Positions 14,736 to 24,094 of a stretch of DNA of 32,293 nt are shown piece by piece (position 1 is the stretch's first letter; every line of letters begins with the position of its first letter). This stretch comes from Clostridiaceae bacterium UBA5444 (lineage in GTDB: Bacteria; Bacillota; Clostridia; Clostridiales; Oxobacteraceae). The notes under the pieces are model-generated. The model ran no database searches and was not told where the DNA came from. It saw only the letters and a program-made list of their open reading frames with translations. A program made the translations under genes and the position numbers. The stretch covers positions 1 through 32,293 of the forward strand of contig DIRE01000063.1 of NCBI GenBank assembly GCA_002426575.1, read 5' to 3'.

Positions 14736-16274
14736 TTATTTAATAAATTCATATATTGAGCCTACATCTAATTTATCATATGCTTTTAAAAACTCAAAAA
14801 TATTTGATGCTATAATTTTGACTCCTCCATTTGAATCAGACTCAATATTTAAAGGCATTAAAGGCTCATGCAGGGACATCCTAAGTAAAAACCAGCCATC
14901 ACCATTATTCTTGTCAAAGTATACTCTTATACCTTCATAATTATCGGGGGCTATAACCCATCCATCCTTATTTGCTGCAAAATCTTTAATATTTTTTATT
15001 ATAGACTCGCCATAGCCTTTAAAATCCTCACAACCTATCTTCATTCTAAACTCAATACTCTCTGCAGGCTCTTTCAAATTTTCTATAAGTGTTTCAATTG
15101 TTTTATCTTCCTCATTCTTAAGCTTTGCCATCTTTATAAGTATTTTAGTTATAAGATACGCGCCATCATCTAGAAAATAATTCTCCTTTAATGCTCCATG
15201 TCCTGAAGTCTCCATGGCAAGATAGGATTCTTTCCCTTCTTCATTTAATCTAATTGCTTCATTTATTACATTTTTGTATCCTCTTTTAAATCTATGATGA
15301 ATTCCTTTTAACTCATTTTCTATAAAATATTTAAGCCCAGTTGAGGTAACCGAGTCCGTAACTATTATAGAATTTGGGTGTTCTTCAAGTACAATTGAAG
15401 ATACTAGTGCAATAAGGCGATTGCGGTTTATCTCTTCCCCGTTTGATGCAACTGCCCCTGCCCTGTCAACATCTGTATCAAATATTATACCAAAGTCAGC
15501 ATTGTTTTCTACAACAGCCCTGCTTATAGAATCAATTGCATCCTTATTTTCTGGATTTGGTATGTGGTTTGGAAAATACCCATCAGGCTCTAAAAATTGA
15601 CTTCCTGAAGTATCTGCTCCTAAAGGCTTTAAAACCTTATCTACAAAAAAGCCTCCCACACCATTGCCTGCATCAACCACAATTTTAAACCCCTTAAGCG
15701 GCTCATTATAATTTTGAGATTTATTTACCTCATTTCTGATTTTATCAACAAGTATTTTAGAATATAAAGACATAAAATCTACTTCTGTTATACTTCCTTT
15801 TTTATCTGCTTTATGTTCATCTTTGCATGATGCAATATTTAATATGTCTTTTATATCTTTAGGTTCTAATCCCCCCTGATTTGTAAAAAATTTAAGCCCA
15901 TTTCTATCAAAAGGAAGGTGGCTTGCTGTTACCATTATTGCGCCATCATACTCATACCCTTTTGTTATTGTAGACATAAACATACTAGGGGTTGATGCTA
16001 GGTTAAAATCAAATACACTAACGCCTCGGTTAATCATCCCTTCTATTGCAGCCTTTTTTATTCGTGGCCCTGAAATTCTTGAATCCATGCCTATAGAAAT
16101 TTTAAGTTTTTTAGTATCTATATTCTTTTTATTAGATAGCCAAAGTGCAAATGCAGATGCAATACAATATACCACATCGTAAGTCAAATTTACCTTGTTT
16201 CCCTTATTAATTTCAACTGCAATGCCTCTTATGTCGCTCCCATTTTGTAGTTTAAATAACTCTTCTTGTACCAT
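14736..16274 (-). CDS. phosphoglucomutase/phosphomannomutase family protein
   Basis: The 512-residue alpha-D-phosphohexomutase has all four landmarks: the phosphoserine loop VTASHLPFDRNG (catalytic Ser near 117), the metal loop DTDVDRAG (near 266-273), the sugar-binding loop ETSGHGALKENYFLDDG and the C-terminal phosphate-binding region near VIAPDNYEGIRVYF. It interconverts hexose 1- and 6-phosphates (glucose or mannose), feeding sugar nucleotide synthesis. The exact sugar cannot be read from sequence. It is flanked by terminators at 14692-14734 and 16315-16390, so it is transcribed alone. ATG 16274 has AAAGGAGA upstream. It could supply sugar for the glycan genes at 9288-13598, but that is only a guess from proximity. 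Confidence 0.9.
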   Translation of the reverse strand: MVQEELFKLQNGSDIRGIAVEINKGNKVNLTYDVVYCIASAFALWLSNKKNIDTKKLKISIGMDSRISGPRIKKAAIEGMINRGVSVFDFNLASTPSMFMSTITKGYEYDGAIMVTASHLPFDRNGLKFFTNQGGLEPKDIKDILNIASCKDEHKADKKGSITEVDFMSLYSKILVDKIRNEVNKSQNYNEPLKGFKIVVDAGNGVGGFFVDKVLKPLGADTSGSQFLEPDGYFPNHIPNPENKDAIDSISRAVVENNADFGIIFDTDVDRAGAVASNGEEINRNRLIALVSSIVLEEHPNSIIVTDSVTSTGLKYFIENELKGIHHRFKRGYKNVINEAIRLNEEGKESYLAMETSGHGALKENYFLDDGAYLITKILIKMAKLKNEEDKTIETLIENLKEPAESIEFRMKIGCEDFKGYGESIIKNIKDFAANKDGWVIAPDNYEGIRVYFDKNNGDGWFLLRMSLHEPLMPLNIESDSNGGVKIIASNIFEFLKAYDKLDVGSIYEFIK

Positions 16275-16314
16275 ACATTATCTCCTTTCCCACAATTGCC
16301 TTTTAAATAAACAT

Positions 16315-16390
16315 ACAAAAAGGCTTCCTAATAATTAATGCCATATTTATTTCTGATAACATGGTACTAATACTAATGAAGCCTCTTTGT
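16315..16390 (-). terminator. terminator downstream of ptsI
   Basis: On the minus strand ACAAAGAGGCTTC (16390-16378) pairs with GAAGCCTTTTTGT (16327-16315), with one mismatch, around a 50-base loop that has its own CCAT/ATGG pairing. The 3' arm supplies a run of five T. The long loop is unusual for a plain terminator. Confidence 0.6.
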
Positions 16391-16401
16391 ATTATAAATA
16401 A

Positions 16402-18057
16402 TTAATATCTAACAGCCTCTTTTGCTATTACTTTTGCATCTTCCATTTTTGTATTTCTTATAATATCCTTAACCATTGGTATGGAAGAGGCACTCATACT
16501 AAAGGCATCTAAACCCAAGCCTAACAATATCTTTGTTGCTTCCGTATCTCCCGCCATCTCTCCACACATGGCCGTATATATACCATTTTTATGAGATTCG
16601 TCAATACAATTTTTAATGAGTCTTAATACTCCTACATTGAAATAATTATAATAATCTTTTACATTTCTATTTCCTCTATCAACTGCTAATGTATACTGTG
16701 TAAGATCATTAGTTCCAATACTAAAGAAGTCAACCTCTTTAGCAAGTATATCCGCCATCACAGCAGCTGATGGTATTTCAACCATTATACCTACATCAAT
16801 ATTTTTATCATACTTAACTCCCTCTAAATCTAATTCCTTTTTAACTTCATTTAGTACGGAGTTTGCCCTTCTAACCTCTTTTACATCAGAAATCATTGGA
16901 TACATAACAGAAACTTTTCCATATAAGCTAGCTCTAAGTATTGCCCTTAGTTGGGTTTTAAATATATCAGTTCTGTCTAGGCAAAATCTTATAGCCCTCC
17001 AGCCTAAGAAAGGATTTTGTTCTTTTTCCATTCCAAGATAGCCAAGTTCTTTGTCTCCACCAATGTCCAAGGTTCTTATTGTAACATTTTTACCTTTTAA
17101 TGATGATGCAACTTTTTTATAGGCTTCAAACTGCTCATCTTCTGTAGGTAGTGAATCCCTATTCATATACAAAAACTCTGTTCTAAATAGTCCTACCCCT
17201 TCAGCTCCATTTTTCAATACACCATCTATATCATCAGGTGTTCCTATATTAGCCTCTAAGTAAACCTTTCTGTCATCAGGCGTCTTAGCAGGTAAATCTA
17301 TTAGATCTCTAAGCTTTTGTCTGTACTCTTCATAATTTTTTTTCTTATTTAAATACTCATTTAGTGTATTCTCATCAGGGTTTATATATGCTATTCCCTC
17401 GTTACCATCTACTATAATTGTATCTCCATCTTTTACTTTAGAAGTTATATCTCCAAGTCCAACAACTGCAGGGATCTCTAAAGTTCTTGCCATTATTGCT
17501 GAATGAGAGGTTCTTCCTCCCTCGTCAGTTAGAAATCCTCTTACCTTATCTTTATCCATTTGGGCAGTGTCTGATGGAGTCAAATCCTTTGCAACAATTA
17601 CTGAGTCTTCTCTAAGGTCATTAAGGCCAATAGTCCTTCCCATAAGGTTTGCAACCATCCTGTTACCTACATCTCTAACATCAGCAGCTCTCTCTTTAAG
17701 ATAAGTATCTTCCATGGAGTCAAACATGACTCCATACTTTTCCACTACAGAAAATACCGCATACTCTGAATTTACACCTTCATTGATTATTACTGATTTT
17801 ATCTCAGGTATAAATTCTGGGTCATTTAGCATCATTATATGGGCTTCAAAAATAGCTGCAGTGCCTTCCCCCATTTTACTAGTAGCATTTTCTTTAATGT
17901 GCTCAAGCTGGGTTTGTGACTTTTCTATTGCTGTTTCAAGTCTTTTTATCTCTTTTTTATTGTCAGAAACTATTCGTTTTTCAATCTCTAATTCTTTTAT
18001 AAGAAGACAAACCCGGCCTATTGCAATGCCGGGTGAAGCCTTTATTCCCTTTTCCAT
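16402..18057 (-). CDS. ptsI: PTS enzyme I (phosphoenolpyruvate-protein phosphotransferase)
   Basis: Enzyme I autophosphorylates with PEP and passes the phosphate to HPr, the first step of sugar uptake by the PTS. Of 551 residues, the N-terminal part holds the HPr-binding helices and the phospho-His loop GGRTSHSAIMARTLEIPAVVG (His185). The PEP-binding barrel carries GVGLFRTEFLYM, NPFLGWRAIRFCL, MVEIPSAAV, FSIGTNDLTQYTLAVDRGN and the catalytic Cys in YTAMCGEMAGD. I chose the ATG at 18057, 8 bases after AGGAG lying in the last codons of ptsH, over an ATG ten codons upstream that would overlap ptsH. It ends at the terminator 16315-16390. Confidence 0.97.
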   Translation of the reverse strand: MEKGIKASPGIAIGRVCLLIKELEIEKRIVSDNKKEIKRLETAIEKSQTQLEHIKENATSKMGEGTAAIFEAHIMMLNDPEFIPEIKSVIINEGVNSEYAVFSVVEKYGVMFDSMEDTYLKERAADVRDVGNRMVANLMGRTIGLNDLREDSVIVAKDLTPSDTAQMDKDKVRGFLTDEGGRTSHSAIMARTLEIPAVVGLGDITSKVKDGDTIIVDGNEGIAYINPDENTLNEYLNKKKNYEEYRQKLRDLIDLPAKTPDDRKVYLEANIGTPDDIDGVLKNGAEGVGLFRTEFLYMNRDSLPTEDEQFEAYKKVASSLKGKNVTIRTLDIGGDKELGYLGMEKEQNPFLGWRAIRFCLDRTDIFKTQLRAILRASLYGKVSVMYPMISDVKEVRRANSVLNEVKKELDLEGVKYDKNIDVGIMVEIPSAAVMADILAKEVDFFSIGTNDLTQYTLAVDRGNRNVKDYYNYFNVGVLRLIKNCIDESHKNGIYTAMCGEMAGDTEATKILLGLGLDAFSMSASSIPMVKDIIRNTKMEDAKVIAKEAVRY

Positions 18058-18061
18058 ATAC

Positions 18062-18325
18062 TTACTCCTCGCCGAATTTGCTCTCAACTAATTTTACTAA
18101 AGCGTCCATTGCTTCTTTTTCATCAACGCCATCAGCAATTATGTTTATCTTTGTTCCCTGTCCAACTCCAAGAGATAACACTCCCATAATACTTTTTGCA
18201 TTTATTTCTCTTCCATCTTTCTCAACCTTTACGTCGCATTTATACTTTGATGCCTCATGTACAAATAAAGCAGCAGGTCTTGCATGGAGACCAGTTTTAT
18301 TTAGTATTGTGACTTCTTTTTTCAT
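18062..18325 (-). CDS. ptsH: PTS phosphocarrier protein HPr
   Basis: The 87-residue HPr carries the EI-phosphorylated His14 in NKTGLHARPAALF and the regulatory Ser45 in NAKSIMGVLSLG, the site HPr kinase uses for carbon catabolite control in Firmicutes. It moves phosphate from EI to the fructose-type IIA and to the PRD regulator upstream. It is followed four bases later by ptsI. A terminator (18475-18507) separates it from the IIB gene, so ptsH-ptsI can also be transcribed independently. A TATAAT box lies at 18402-18397 on this strand, but I found no good -35. AAGGGAGA precedes the ATG. Confidence 0.97.
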   Translation of the reverse strand: MKKEVTILNKTGLHARPAALFVHEASKYKCDVKVEKDGREINAKSIMGVLSLGVGQGTKINIIADGVDEKEAMDALVKLVESKFGEE

Positions 18326-18474
18326 TATTTTAATCTCCCTTCTTATTTACTTCATACTCAACTTTGCAGTATAAAATACTATAATTATTCTATCATATTA
18401 TAGCATTTGTTTTTATACTTATTTTATTTTGCCTTTTTTTTTCATTGTCATAAAACATCTTCTATATATAAAAT

Positions 18475-18507
18475 AACAGGCTATTGAGCAAAGGTCAACA
18501 GCCTGTT
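18475..18507 (-). terminator. terminator after the PTS IIB gene
   Basis: AACAGGCTATTGA (18475-18487) pairs with TCAACAGCCTGTT (18495-18507) with one mismatch around a 7-base loop. On the minus strand it is followed by ATTTTATATAT, a weak T tract. It ends the sugar-specific PTS transcript, or lowers flow into ptsH-ptsI. Confidence 0.7.
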
Positions 18508-18516
18508 AAACTTCTA

Positions 18517-18828
18517 TTAACTTTCCACCATTTTCAATGCCTCTTCAATAACTGATTTAGCATTTTTAATGGCTTTTTGGGCCTCTGCCCTATATATTGG
18601 CTTATTTTTAAACCTTTTTTCTTCTTTCACAGCAACATCAGCAGCAAAAATAACAAGATCAGCATCATTAGCTTCACTCTGGGTTATTTTGTTTTCTATG
18701 CCTATAGACCCTTGAGTCTCTACCTTGATCCAATGCCCTAATTTCTTAGCTGCATTTTCTAATGCTTCTGCTGCCATATAAGTATGGGCAATTCCTGTTG
18801 GGCAGGCTGTTACAGCAACAATCTTCAT
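18517..18828 (-). CDS. PTS fructose-type enzyme IIB
   Basis: The 103-residue IIB domain is of the fructose type. The phospho-Cys is C9 in VAVTACPTGIAHTYMAAEALE, followed by the SIGIENKITQSEANDADLVIFAAD segment. It takes phosphate from IIA and gives it to the sugar crossing IIC. In many species IIB is fused to IIC, but here it is a separate gene. A TTG at 18828-18517 is not needed: the ATG at 18828 starts the protein, with AAAGAAGA upstream. The substrate is a ketohexose-type sugar by family, but unproven. Confidence 0.93.
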   Translation of the reverse strand: MKIVAVTACPTGIAHTYMAAEALENAAKKLGHWIKVETQGSIGIENKITQSEANDADLVIFAADVAVKEEKRFKNKPIYRAEAQKAIKNAKSVIEEALKMVES

Positions 18829-18911
18829 GTTATCATCTTCTTTCCACCATTTGTATCGTTACTATAATGATACAATACTATTACAAATAATTCTATATAA
18901 ATTACAAATCT

Positions 18912-19958
18912 TTATGCTGACATTTCCTCATCCATATTTAAGTCTTCGCTAACATCCTTTTTGAGAGCATTTACCATGAGAGCTGTTATAGTAATACCTA
19001 TAAGAACTGAAACTATAAAAGCAATTCTATGGTCAACAACAGGTAGAACTATTGGTCCACCGTGAGGAGCATGATCTCCTACTTTAAATATTGCAGCTAC
19101 TGCTGCTCCTACAGATGATCCCACCATAATTGAAGGTATTACTCTAAGTGGGTCAGCTGCAGCAAATGGAATTGCACCTTCAGTAATTCCTATAAGCCCC
19201 ATTGCTAATGCACCTTTTCCTGCTTCTTGTTCTGTTATTGAATACTTTTTCTTATTTAATAATGTTGCTACACCCATTCCAAGAGGTGGAATACATATTG
19301 CAACTGCAACAGGTCCCATTACTGTAAATATTCCTTCCTCAATCATTGCAGTTCCAAACATAAATGCAACCTTGTTAACTGGGCCTCCCATATCAAAGGC
19401 AATCATGGCACCCATAATAAGTGCAAGTACAACGCTGTTTCCGGTGCTCATATTTTTTAGTCCTGCAGTCATTGAAGCCATTAAACTTGCTATAGGATTT
19501 CCTAAAACATATAGCATAAGGATTCCAACTATAAAAGAAGATATAAGAGGAATAACAAATATAGGCATTATAGGTCTTAGGTTCTTATTTACCTTCCATC
19601 CCTTTATCCATCTTGCAACATAACCTGCAATAAGTCCTGCTATTATACCGCCAAGGAAACCAGCCTTAATATTATTTGCAAGTACACCACCTACAAGTCC
19701 TGGAGCAAGACCAGGTCTATCTGCAATACCATAGGCAATATAACCTGCAAGAATTGGTACCATCATGGAGAATGCTGCTCCTCCTATGTCCATCAAGGAG
19801 TTTAAAAAAGGATTAGTTACATTTGCACCTGTACCTGCCTCAACACCACTTAGTGCAATTGCAACTGCTATGAAAACTCCGCCAATTACAACAATAGGAA
19901 TCATGTAAGATACACCTGTCATCAAGTACTCTCTAATTCTTTTTAATTCTTCCTTCAT
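18912..19958 (-). CDS. PTS fructose-type enzyme IIC permease
   Basis: The 348-residue membrane permease has about 8-10 helices. Its signatures are YLMTGVSYMIPIVVIGGVFIA at the N-terminus, GAMIAFDMGGPVNKVAFMFG, GITEGAIPFAAADPLRVIPS (the sugar-binding GITEGAIPF motif) and DHAPHGGPIVLPVV. It moves the sugar across the membrane while IIB phosphorylates it. AGGAGG sits 7 bases before the ATG. It lies between separate IIA and IIB genes, a split form of the usual FruA. No 1-phosphofructokinase accompanies it, so the product may be other than fructose 1-phosphate, or fruK lies elsewhere. Confidence 0.95.
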   Translation of the reverse strand: MKEELKRIREYLMTGVSYMIPIVVIGGVFIAVAIALSGVEAGTGANVTNPFLNSLMDIGGAAFSMMVPILAGYIAYGIADRPGLAPGLVGGVLANNIKAGFLGGIIAGLIAGYVARWIKGWKVNKNLRPIMPIFVIPLISSFIVGILMLYVLGNPIASLMASMTAGLKNMSTGNSVVLALIMGAMIAFDMGGPVNKVAFMFGTAMIEEGIFTVMGPVAVAICIPPLGMGVATLLNKKKYSITEQEAGKGALAMGLIGITEGAIPFAAADPLRVIPSIMVGSSVGAAVAAIFKVGDHAPHGGPIVLPVVDHRIAFIVSVLIGITITALMVNALKKDVSEDLNMDEEMSA

Positions 19959-19979
19959 ACAATAACCTCCTAAATTTTT

Positions 19980-20429
19980 TTAATTTACTTTAATGTCATT
20001 AAGTGCAGTCAAAATGCCATCTGTTGTCTTAGCTTCCCTAATCATTTTTACAAAATCATCGTTCATAAGTTTTCTAGATAATTGCGAAAGAATTTTTAGA
20101 TGAAGATTATCTACATTTGCATCTGGTACTCCAAGTAGAAAGATCATCTTAACAGGTTTTCCATCAAAAGAATCCCATTCTATACCCCCTTTAGACTTCC
20201 CAAATACGATCATCGCCTCCTTTACAGCTTTAGATTTCCCGTGAGGTATAGCAATTCCATTTCCGACTCCTGTAGAATAAGTCTCCTCCCTTTCAAATAC
20301 ACTTTTTATATAATCCTCAATAGAGATAATCTTTCCTTCTTTTTGGGCATACTCTGCAAGCTCTACTATTGCATCATGCTTACTTTCAGCCTTCATATCC
20401 AATACAATCATATTTTCATTAATAATCAT
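19980..20429 (-). CDS. PTS fructose-type enzyme IIA
   Basis: A protein of 149 residues of the mannitol/fructose IIA (PTS_EIIA_2) family. The phospho-His is H63 in STGVGNGIAIPHGKS, followed by GIEWDSFDGKPVKMIFLLG and a NLHLKILSQLSRKLM segment. It passes phosphate from HPr to IIB. I chose the ATG at 20429 with GGAGGG 8 bases upstream rather than the ATG at 20450. This start overlaps the regulator gene by 11 bases, so translation of the two is probably coupled. Confidence 0.94.
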   Translation of the reverse strand: MIINENMIVLDMKAESKHDAIVELAEYAQKEGKIISIEDYIKSVFEREETYSTGVGNGIAIPHGKSKAVKEAMIVFGKSKGGIEWDSFDGKPVKMIFLLGVPDANVDNLHLKILSQLSRKLMNDDFVKMIREAKTTDGILTALNDIKVN

Positions 20430-22416
20430 TAAAAATCCCTCCAAGAACATTATTTATTGTCTTATCATCTGTTGCATTTCGCAGCTCATCTATAAATTCG
20501 CAGGAATTTATTTTATCAAAAATATTCTTCATTATTATATTTGCATTTTTTATATCCTTCATTGATATGCAAAGCATAAACACCATATCCACTTTATCCC
20601 CGTTCCAATCAATTGTTTTTTTTAACTTGGTAAACCCTATTGCCGTTCTTTTAACATATTGAGGCATACCATGTGGTATGGCAATACCATTGCCTATTGA
20701 TGTTGTTCCAATATCCTCTCTATTAATTGCAGATTCAAGATATTCAGTCGTTACACAATCCTTATTTACAAGCTCTCCGCAAATATACCCTATTACATCG
20801 TTTTTATTAGCAAATGCCTTATTTAATTTAATATATAAGATTTCAATATTGTATTTAGAATTTTTTTTGTTTTCTTCTTGTTTTTTAAAATCATTTAGAA
20901 AACTATCTAGTTTTTTTATATCATTTTGATTTAAAAGTGGGCTTATGTTGACTACAGGCTTGTTATCTGATTCAATTGGAATTGTTGATATTATAATATC
21001 TATATCTGAAGTTTCTATTTCTTTTAAAGATGTAACGGAAACTACACCTTTAATCTCTATTTGCCTAAAATACTTATCGAGTTTTGCCGCTAAAAGCTGT
21101 GATGTCCCAATGCCGCTTGTACATACTACGATGGCCTTAAAAGGTTTTTGATACCTCTCCACGGCAGCCCCTAAATGAAGTGCAATATACCCTATCTCTT
21201 CATCTGTTATTTTAACTCCAATATACTTTTCAAATACGATGCTTGTCATCCATGCAATGCCATATATCTCTGGGTAATTTTCTTTTATTTGGTCTAGTAT
21301 AGGATTTCTAAGGCTTAGTCCATATTTCAATCTATTTATAGTCGGTCTTAAATGAAGTATTAAACCATTTAAAAGAGAAGTATCATTGCTTAGGTTCATT
21401 CCGAGGGCTCTTTGAGCTATTGAGATAATTTCTTTTGACATTGTTACCGATAGTTCATCATCTTTTTCATAATCTTCATAAGCAAGATTTAAGGATGTAC
21501 CATCAGTTATATTTTGCTGCATTTTAGCACCTATAATATGTAAAAGTATATAACCTATTTCTGATTCCGGCAGTTTGACTTTAAATGCTTCTTCAATATC
21601 TGAAGCCATCTCTTCAGCTATTTTATATTCATCCTTTTCTTTTAAGCTTTTAAGCACTTCTTTTGAAAGGCAAATATTTTTTTTACTCTTAAGCCTTTTT
21701 ATAGAGATTGCTATGTGTATAACAAGGCTAATATATGCTTCATCAGAAAATCTAAATTTTAATTTTGACTCTGCTTTTGTTACAATCCTTTGCAGCTGCT
21801 TATAATCTATGTTAATTAGTTCCTTTAGTTTTGCCTCAGTCTTGTAATCTATTCTTCCACAGCTTGCACAGCAATCATTATAAAGCATCTCTTTCAGTTC
21901 ATCGCTTTCCCTATCTACTACAATAAGGCTAGCTACTGCACTTCTTTGATCATCTTCTTTGCCGTAAACTTCAATTCCATAATTAGTTTTCTTTATAAGT
22001 TTTAAGTTATATTGCCCGAGCCAATCTTCAACCTCTTCTAAATCTTTATGTACTGTAACTCTGCTCACATAAAGCTCGTCTGCAAGCTCTTTTATAGTTG
22101 TGCTGGTATTGCTCATAAAAAGTCTTTTTAGTATATAATTTACCCTATCTTCTGGGGAATAAGGCTCAATCACATATGTTTCTCCATCTAGCTGGTTTAA
22201 TAATTGTATTTTTACGCTTTCACTTCCAACTAAGGATATACCAATTCCTGGTTTTCTTATTATAGATATATCCATATCTTTTATCTGCTCATCTATTTCT
22301 TTTAAATCGTTTCTTATAGTCTTATTTGACACCCCTATTTCTTCCGCAATATAATCTGCCGTTACAGGCTCTTTACTATTTAACAGTATGTTTATTATTT
22401 GCGACTTTCTGTTCAT
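20419..22416 (-). CDS. PRD-containing PTS transcriptional regulator (MtlR/LicR type)
   Basis: A 665-residue multidomain activator. Two helix-turn-helix regions come first (about 1-60, AEEIGVSNKTIRNDLKEI, and 100-130, DELYVSRVTVHKDLEEV). PRD1 (about 190-300; H234, H293) and PRD2 (about 325-425; H355, H414) follow, then a IIB-like domain with C432 (VVCTSGIGTSQ) and a C-terminal IIA domain with H582 (SIGNGIAIPHG). PTS proteins phosphorylate the PRD, IIB and IIA sites and so switch the activator. The family usually binds DNA, unlike BglG antiterminators, which bind RNA and lack HTH and IIA domains. It heads the PTS operon from the promoter at 22483-22511, so it is probably an autoregulated activator of the genes downstream. 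Confidence 0.93.
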   Translation of the reverse strand: MNRKSQIINILLNSKEPVTADYIAEEIGVSNKTIRNDLKEIDEQIKDMDISIIRKPGIGISLVGSESVKIQLLNQLDGETYVIEPYSPEDRVNYILKRLFMSNTSTTIKELADELYVSRVTVHKDLEEVEDWLGQYNLKLIKKTNYGIEVYGKEDDQRSAVASLIVVDRESDELKEMLYNDCCASCGRIDYKTEAKLKELINIDYKQLQRIVTKAESKLKFRFSDEAYISLVIHIAISIKRLKSKKNICLSKEVLKSLKEKDEYKIAEEMASDIEEAFKVKLPESEIGYILLHIIGAKMQQNITDGTSLNLAYEDYEKDDELSVTMSKEIISIAQRALGMNLSNDTSLLNGLILHLRPTINRLKYGLSLRNPILDQIKENYPEIYGIAWMTSIVFEKYIGVKITDEEIGYIALHLGAAVERYQKPFKAIVVCTSGIGTSQLLAAKLDKYFRQIEIKGVVSVTSLKEIETSDIDIIISTIPIESDNKPVVNISPLLNQNDIKKLDSFLNDFKKQEENKKNSKYNIEILYIKLNKAFANKNDVIGYICGELVNKDCVTTEYLESAINREDIGTTSIGNGIAIPHGMPQYVKRTAIGFTKLKKTIDWNGDKVDMVFMLCISMKDIKNANIIMKNIFDKINSCEFIDELRNATDDKTINNVLGGIFNDY

Positions 22417-22482
22417 AAATAATCACCATTTTCCATAACTTATATTTAATACTACTTGTTAGATATTTATGCCATTAACATC

Positions 22483-22511
22483 ATTATAGCCTCAAAGCTC
22501 TTTATTATCAA
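22483..22511 (-). promoter_or_regulatory. promoter of the PTS operon
   Basis: On the minus strand TTGATA (22511-22506) and a perfect TATAAT (22488-22483) have a 17-base spacer. It is the best promoter upstream of the PRD regulator, with the start site near 22476 and a leader of about 60 bases. Confidence 0.65.
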
Positions 22512-22627
22512 TACATATACCGTTCTATTTTGTACCTTAACATTGCGGTAATGGTTTACTAATACGCCTTAAACTGCATAACCGCCTGCATTTGCCTTTG
22601 CCATGTTTAGGAAATATAGTATGGCAT

Positions 22628-22659
22628 AAAAAAATCCCTGAGTAATCAGGAATTTTTTT
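22628..22659 (-). terminator. terminator of the rnf operon
   Basis: On the minus strand CCTGA pairs with TCAGG, and the flanking AAAAAAA and TTTTTTT arms extend the stem past one mismatch. The run of seven T follows the stem 15 bases after the rnfB stop. Confidence 0.75.
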
Positions 22660-22673
22660 GCTAACTTTTCACT

Positions 22674-23486
22674 TTACTTTTTTGCTATAAGTCCGCTTAT
22701 TACCTTTGTAGGACATTTATTTACACATTCCATACATTGGGTACATTTGCTGTAATCAACTTGTGCTATATTGTTAGTAACCTTAATAGCACCAAATCTG
22801 CATGTTTTCTGACATATATTGCAGGCTATGCATCCAACTTCACAGTAAGACCTTACATCTTTTCCTTTATCCTCTGAATTACATTGTACTCTAACCTTTT
22901 TAGATGCAGGGACTAAATCAATCAGATCTTTAGGACAAGCAGCTACGCACATTCCGCAAGCAGTACATTTGTCTTCATTAACTACTGCTATTCCATCCTC
23001 TATTTCTATAGCATCAAAAGCGCATACCTTAACACAGCTTCCAAGACCTAGACAGCCATAAGAACAACCTTTTGATCCTTCTCCTGGAGTCTGAGTGGCT
23101 TGTCTACAATCCATAATACCATTATATATAAATTTTTCTTTACTTTTATCACATGTGCCTTTGCATTTAACAAATGCCACATTTTTTTCTCCTGCTTCAA
23201 CACTTACCCCTAATATCTCGCCTACTTTTTTTGCAACTTCAGCCCCTCCTACTGGGCATGCATTAGGTGAAGCTTTCCCCTCAACTATTGCTTTTGCACA
23301 AGCATCGCAGCCTGGATATCCACAGCCACCGCAGTTTGCACCTGGTAAGGCATCCCTTACCATAGGAATCTTAGGATCTACTTCAATTGCAAATTTCTTA
23401 GAGGCATAACCTAAAAGCAAACCAAACAAAAGCCCTAAGCCTCCGAGACTTAAAACAGGATTTAAATAACTAGAAATATTACCCAT
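22674..23486 (-). CDS. rnfB: Rnf complex subunit B (iron-sulfur)
   Basis: The 270-residue subunit has an N-terminal membrane segment (about 10-29) and a cysteine cluster NCGGCGYPGCDAC (C52, C55, C60) with C77 in ACPVG, the site of the conserved [4Fe-4S] cluster. Ferredoxin-type clusters follow: CKGTCDKS, GCLGLGSCVKVCAFDAI, CTACGMCVAACP, CIACNICQKTCRF and CTQCMECVNKCP. RnfB is regarded as the entry point for electrons from reduced ferredoxin. The six-cluster layout is typical of clostridial RnfB. It is the last gene of the operon, 11 bases after rnfA, with AAGGAGGG before the ATG. Confidence 0.96.
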   Translation of the reverse strand: MGNISSYLNPVLSLGGLGLLFGLLLGYASKKFAIEVDPKIPMVRDALPGANCGGCGYPGCDACAKAIVEGKASPNACPVGGAEVAKKVGEILGVSVEAGEKNVAFVKCKGTCDKSKEKFIYNGIMDCRQATQTPGEGSKGCSYGCLGLGSCVKVCAFDAIEIEDGIAVVNEDKCTACGMCVAACPKDLIDLVPASKKVRVQCNSEDKGKDVRSYCEVGCIACNICQKTCRFGAIKVTNNIAQVDYSKCTQCMECVNKCPTKVISGLIAKK

Positions 23487-23497
23487 ATGGCCCCTCC

Positions 23498-24076
23498 TTA
23501 TTGTAATAACCCTTGGAAACCTAAAAATGCAATAGACATAAGCCCAGCTGTAATCAATGTTATAGGGAATCCTTTAAGTGCTTCAGGCATGTTTTTATTA
23601 TTATCTATTCTCTCTCTAATACCTGAAAGCAACACTATTGCAAGAAAATATCCAAGAGCTGCTGATACTCCGTTTACTACAGACTCTAATAAGTTATAGT
23701 TCTCATTCATATTTATTACTGCAACTGCAAGTACTGCGCAGTTTGTTGTGATTAAAGGAAGATATATTCCAAGAGCCTTATAAAGGCCTGGGTTCGTCTT
23801 TTGAATTACCATCTCTATAAACTGAACAAGAGCAGCAATAACAAGTATAAATGCAAGAGTATATAGATACTCTAAATGCAAAGGTACTAAAATAAGATTA
23901 AACACTATCCATGACATAAATGATGCAAGTGCCATAACGAATGTAACTGCAAGCCCCATACCGAAGGCAGTGTCTGTCTTTTTTGATACACCTAAAAATG
24001 AACATATGCCGAGGAATCTTGATAGTACAAAGTTATTCACAAGCATAGAACTAATAATAATATAAAATATCTTCAT
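23498..24076 (-). CDS. rnfA: Rnf complex subunit A (membrane)
   Basis: The 192-residue membrane subunit has six predicted helices. The conserved NNFVLSRFLGICSFLGV segment has its Cys in the first helix, and LITTNCAVLAVAV holds a second conserved Cys; these are paired with those of RnfE around a membrane-embedded iron site. RnfA and RnfE are homologous and oppositely oriented in the membrane, and carry electrons across it. The ATG has GGAAGG about 8 bases upstream and lies 18 bases after rnfE. Confidence 0.96.
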   Translation of the reverse strand: MKIFYIIISSMLVNNFVLSRFLGICSFLGVSKKTDTAFGMGLAVTFVMALASFMSWIVFNLILVPLHLEYLYTLAFILVIAALVQFIEMVIQKTNPGLYKALGIYLPLITTNCAVLAVAVINMNENYNLLESVVNGVSAALGYFLAIVLLSGIRERIDNNKNMPEALKGFPITLITAGLMSIAFLGFQGLLQ

Positions 24077-24094
24077 AAACTAATCCGCCTTCCA

